Source of the DNA: Paenibacillus sp. FSL H8-0048
GTDB lineage: Bacteria > Bacillota > Bacilli > Paenibacillales > Paenibacillaceae
NCBI RefSeq assembly: GCF_038002825.1
Contig: NZ_JBBODF010000001.1
Location: 1,736,001 to 1,800,000, forward strand
Length of the DNA stretch: 64,000 bases
Reading direction: 5' to 3'
Shown here: piece after piece, positions 62,270 through 64,000 of the stretch
How the letters are laid out: the number at the start of each line of letters is the position of its first letter
How positions within the stretch are numbered: the stretch's first letter is position 1
Notes under the pieces: model-generated
Databases searched by the model: none
What the model was told of the DNA's origin: nothing
Seen by the model: the letters and a program-made list of their open reading frames with translations, nothing else
Position numbers and translations under genes: made by a program

Positions 62270-63997
62270 TTATTTCTTAGTCGCTGCGTACCATTCGTTG
62301 ACCTCTTGCGTAATTTGATCGCCGCCCAGCTTCTGCCAGTCCTTCACGAACTGGTCGAACTTATCGATCGGATCACCCAGAATGATTTTGACAAACATTT
62401 CATTCTGCTGCTTCTCAAGCGTTGTCTTGCGCTCAACCATGGTCGGAGTCGGAGCGCCGACGAATTTCTCCTGCAGGAACTGGTCATTCTTGATATATTG
62501 GTCGGCTATGCCCATGGAGCCCTGCTCACCATAGATCCGCTCCCAGCCCCATAAGGAGAAGCCTTCTGTTGAACCTGAAGCATAGGACTCAAGCTTCTCC
62601 TGGATTGTCTTCGCTTCACCTTTCAGGGTGGAGAAATCACCGGCCTTGCGGGCAGCATCAATCTCCCGGAACGCGTCTACGTTCTTCGTAACCGGATACG
62701 GCGTAACCGGGGATAACTGCCAGACGCTCTCCGCTTCCGGCGGTGCATAGTACTTATCGAATTCGGCCGTCTCGCCCCAGTTCTTCTCCACATGCAGATT
62801 GAACAATTTAATGACCGCTTCCGGGTGTGCGGCGCCCTTCTTGACCGCGAAGAAGCGGGTCGTGCTGAACTTCAGCGGTACCTTCGGCGTGTCTCCCGAT
62901 TCCGAGACAATCGGGAAGGCCTGCCACTGGGCTTTGGGATCGTTGTCACGGTTAAGCTGCAGCGGCCAGATGGAATTCCATTGCTCGCCGTACTCCATCC
63001 CGATCTTGCCGGCTGAGATCAGCTCGGAGACCTTGCCGCCGTCCTTCACGCCGAACTCCTGATCCAGCTGCCCTTTCTTGGCCATATCCTGCAGCACCTG
63101 AAGCGCTTTCTTCACTTCCGGCTGAATGCTGCCGTAGACCAGCTTGCCGCTGCCGTCATCCACCCAGATGTTCGGGTACGCATTGTATCCGGCCATGAAG
63201 CCTTCCAGTCCCATGGCCCCGCCCCACAGGTCCTTGGTAATGCCAAGGCCGTAGGTATCCTTCTTCCCGTTTCCGTCGGGGTCCTTATCCACGAACGCTT
63301 CAGAGATTGCCAGGACATCCGCCATTGTCTTCGGCGGCTGCATCCCGAGCTTTTCCAGCCAGTCGGTCCGAATCCAGATGTACATCGACCGTTCAATAGA
63401 GGATTCCAGGCTCGGAATAGCCATCAGCTTGCCATCGAAGGTCGCGGCATCGAACACACTTGTTCCTTCTCCCGACAGCACCTTCTTTGTGAACGGTGAA
63501 GCATACTTTTCATATAACGCCGTCATATCCTCAAGCTGGTCCGAATCGGCCAATTGCTTAAGCTGGGTGGCGTTGACCGGCGTTACATCCGGCAGATCCC
63601 CGGAGGCCAGAGTGACATTGATTTTCTGCAAGTACTGGTCCGAGGTCTGGCTGCCCTTCACAATCCAGTTATATTTGATCTTGATGCCGAGCTGATCCTC
63701 ATACAACTTGGTCCAGCGGTTGTTATCAATCGTCTCGTCCTTCAATACGCCAAGCACGTTATTCTCTACCACATCGCTAAGATCTCTGACGAACGACAAC
63801 TCAATCGGAGGATCGTATTTGCCGAGCGGACTCTCATCTACAGCTGCGCTTGGCTTCGGATCATTACCGGCTGGCGTTTCCTTCCCGCCGTTACCGGATT
63901 CCAGCTTGCCTGAGCAAGCGGACAACAGCAGTGCAGACAACAACAGGATGGAAGTACTCTTCAGTAAGCTCTGACCTTTTCTTGTACCTGTCTTCAT
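62270..63997 (-). CDS. Extracellular sugar-binding lipoprotein (LplA/YtcQ-like)
   Basis: A 575-residue lipoprotein that starts three bases inside the right edge; its promoter is outside the window. Signal peptide with lipobox LSAC (about residues 25-28), then a Gly/Asn/Lys linker and an LplA-type binding domain (DKDPDGNGKKDTYGLGI, EYGEQWNSIWPLQLNRDNDPKAQW). It is the first gene of the transporter-kinase-regulator operon reaching to 56908. Substrate probably a xylo-oligosaccharide given the adjacent GH8 gene. Confidence 0.94.
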   Translation of the reverse strand: MKTGTRKGQSLLKSTSILLLSALLLSACSGKLESGNGGKETPAGNDPKPSAAVDESPLGKYDPPIELSFVRDLSDVVENNVLGVLKDETIDNNRWTKLYEDQLGIKIKYNWIVKGSQTSDQYLQKINVTLASGDLPDVTPVNATQLKQLADSDQLEDMTALYEKYASPFTKKVLSGEGTSVFDAATFDGKLMAIPSLESSIERSMYIWIRTDWLEKLGMQPPKTMADVLAISEAFVDKDPDGNGKKDTYGLGITKDLWGGAMGLEGFMAGYNAYPNIWVDDGSGKLVYGSIQPEVKKALQVLQDMAKKGQLDQEFGVKDGGKVSELISAGKIGMEYGEQWNSIWPLQLNRDNDPKAQWQAFPIVSESGDTPKVPLKFSTTRFFAVKKGAAHPEAVIKLFNLHVEKNWGETAEFDKYYAPPEAESVWQLSPVTPYPVTKNVDAFREIDAARKAGDFSTLKGEAKTIQEKLESYASGSTEGFSLWGWERIYGEQGSMGIADQYIKNDQFLQEKFVGAPTPTMVERKTTLEKQQNEMFVKIILGDPIDKFDQFVKDWQKLGGDQITQEVNEWYAATKK

Positions 63998-64000
63998 AGT

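Overview
The window looks like a chromosomal stretch of a Paenibacillus-type Firmicute. The evidence is strong GGAGG ribosome sites, TTG/GTG starts, several CUT1 sugar ABC systems of the LplB/LplC (YtcP) type without their own ATPase, YesM/YesN two-component pairs, and many AraC regulators interleaved with glycoside hydrolases. It reads as a hemicellulose (arabinoxylan and probably xyloglucan) utilisation region. None of the hydrolases has a signal peptide, so oligosaccharides appear to be imported and then cut in the cytoplasm.

Layout. 1-4.9 kb (minus): ABC operon with a lipoprotein binding protein, an unusual 965-residue membrane-anchored binding protein and a permease cut by the window edge. 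5.1-10.1 kb (plus): an AraC-type regulator with a degenerate receiver, then permease-permease-binding protein. 10.5-12.4 kb: an esterase and a frameshifted acetyltransferase pseudogene. 12.4-19.5 kb (minus): response regulator, histidine kinase, binding protein, two permeases. 19.7-24.6 kb: GH43 and GH120 beta-xylosidase, divergent from an AraC regulator. 25.1-28.2 kb: GH31 divergent from an AraC gene. 28.2-41.1 kb (minus): binding protein, two permeases, regulator-kinase-regulator, GH10 xylanase and two GH43 enzymes. 41.6-47.8 kb: a four-gene L-fucose (or L-galactose) operon with a GH95 enzyme, divergent from an AraC gene. 47.8-51.3 kb: a second GH31/AraC divergent pair. 51.7-56.5 kb: two GH43 genes divergent from a GH8 exo-oligoxylanase. 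56.9-64 kb (minus): binding protein, two permeases, kinase, regulator.

How it fits together. Binding proteins deliver xylo-, arabinoxylo- or xyloglucan oligosaccharides. GH10, GH8 (reducing end), GH120 and GH43 would reduce them to xylose and arabinose, the GH31 enzymes would remove alpha-linked xylose or glucose, and GH95 would release L-fucose or L-galactose for an oxidative pathway. Promoters with overlapping or adjacent CcpA (cre) sites point to carbon catabolite control.

The most unusual content is between the genes. Three tandem arrays have a 51-bp unit (17 codons, open in one frame, each unit carrying a small hairpin). Three further elements of about 176 bp each hold two direct and two inverted 20-bp boxes at nearly fixed spacing (51/54/51 or 50/55/50). 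Together with a perfect 59-bp palindrome these suggest an undescribed class of structured intergenic elements.
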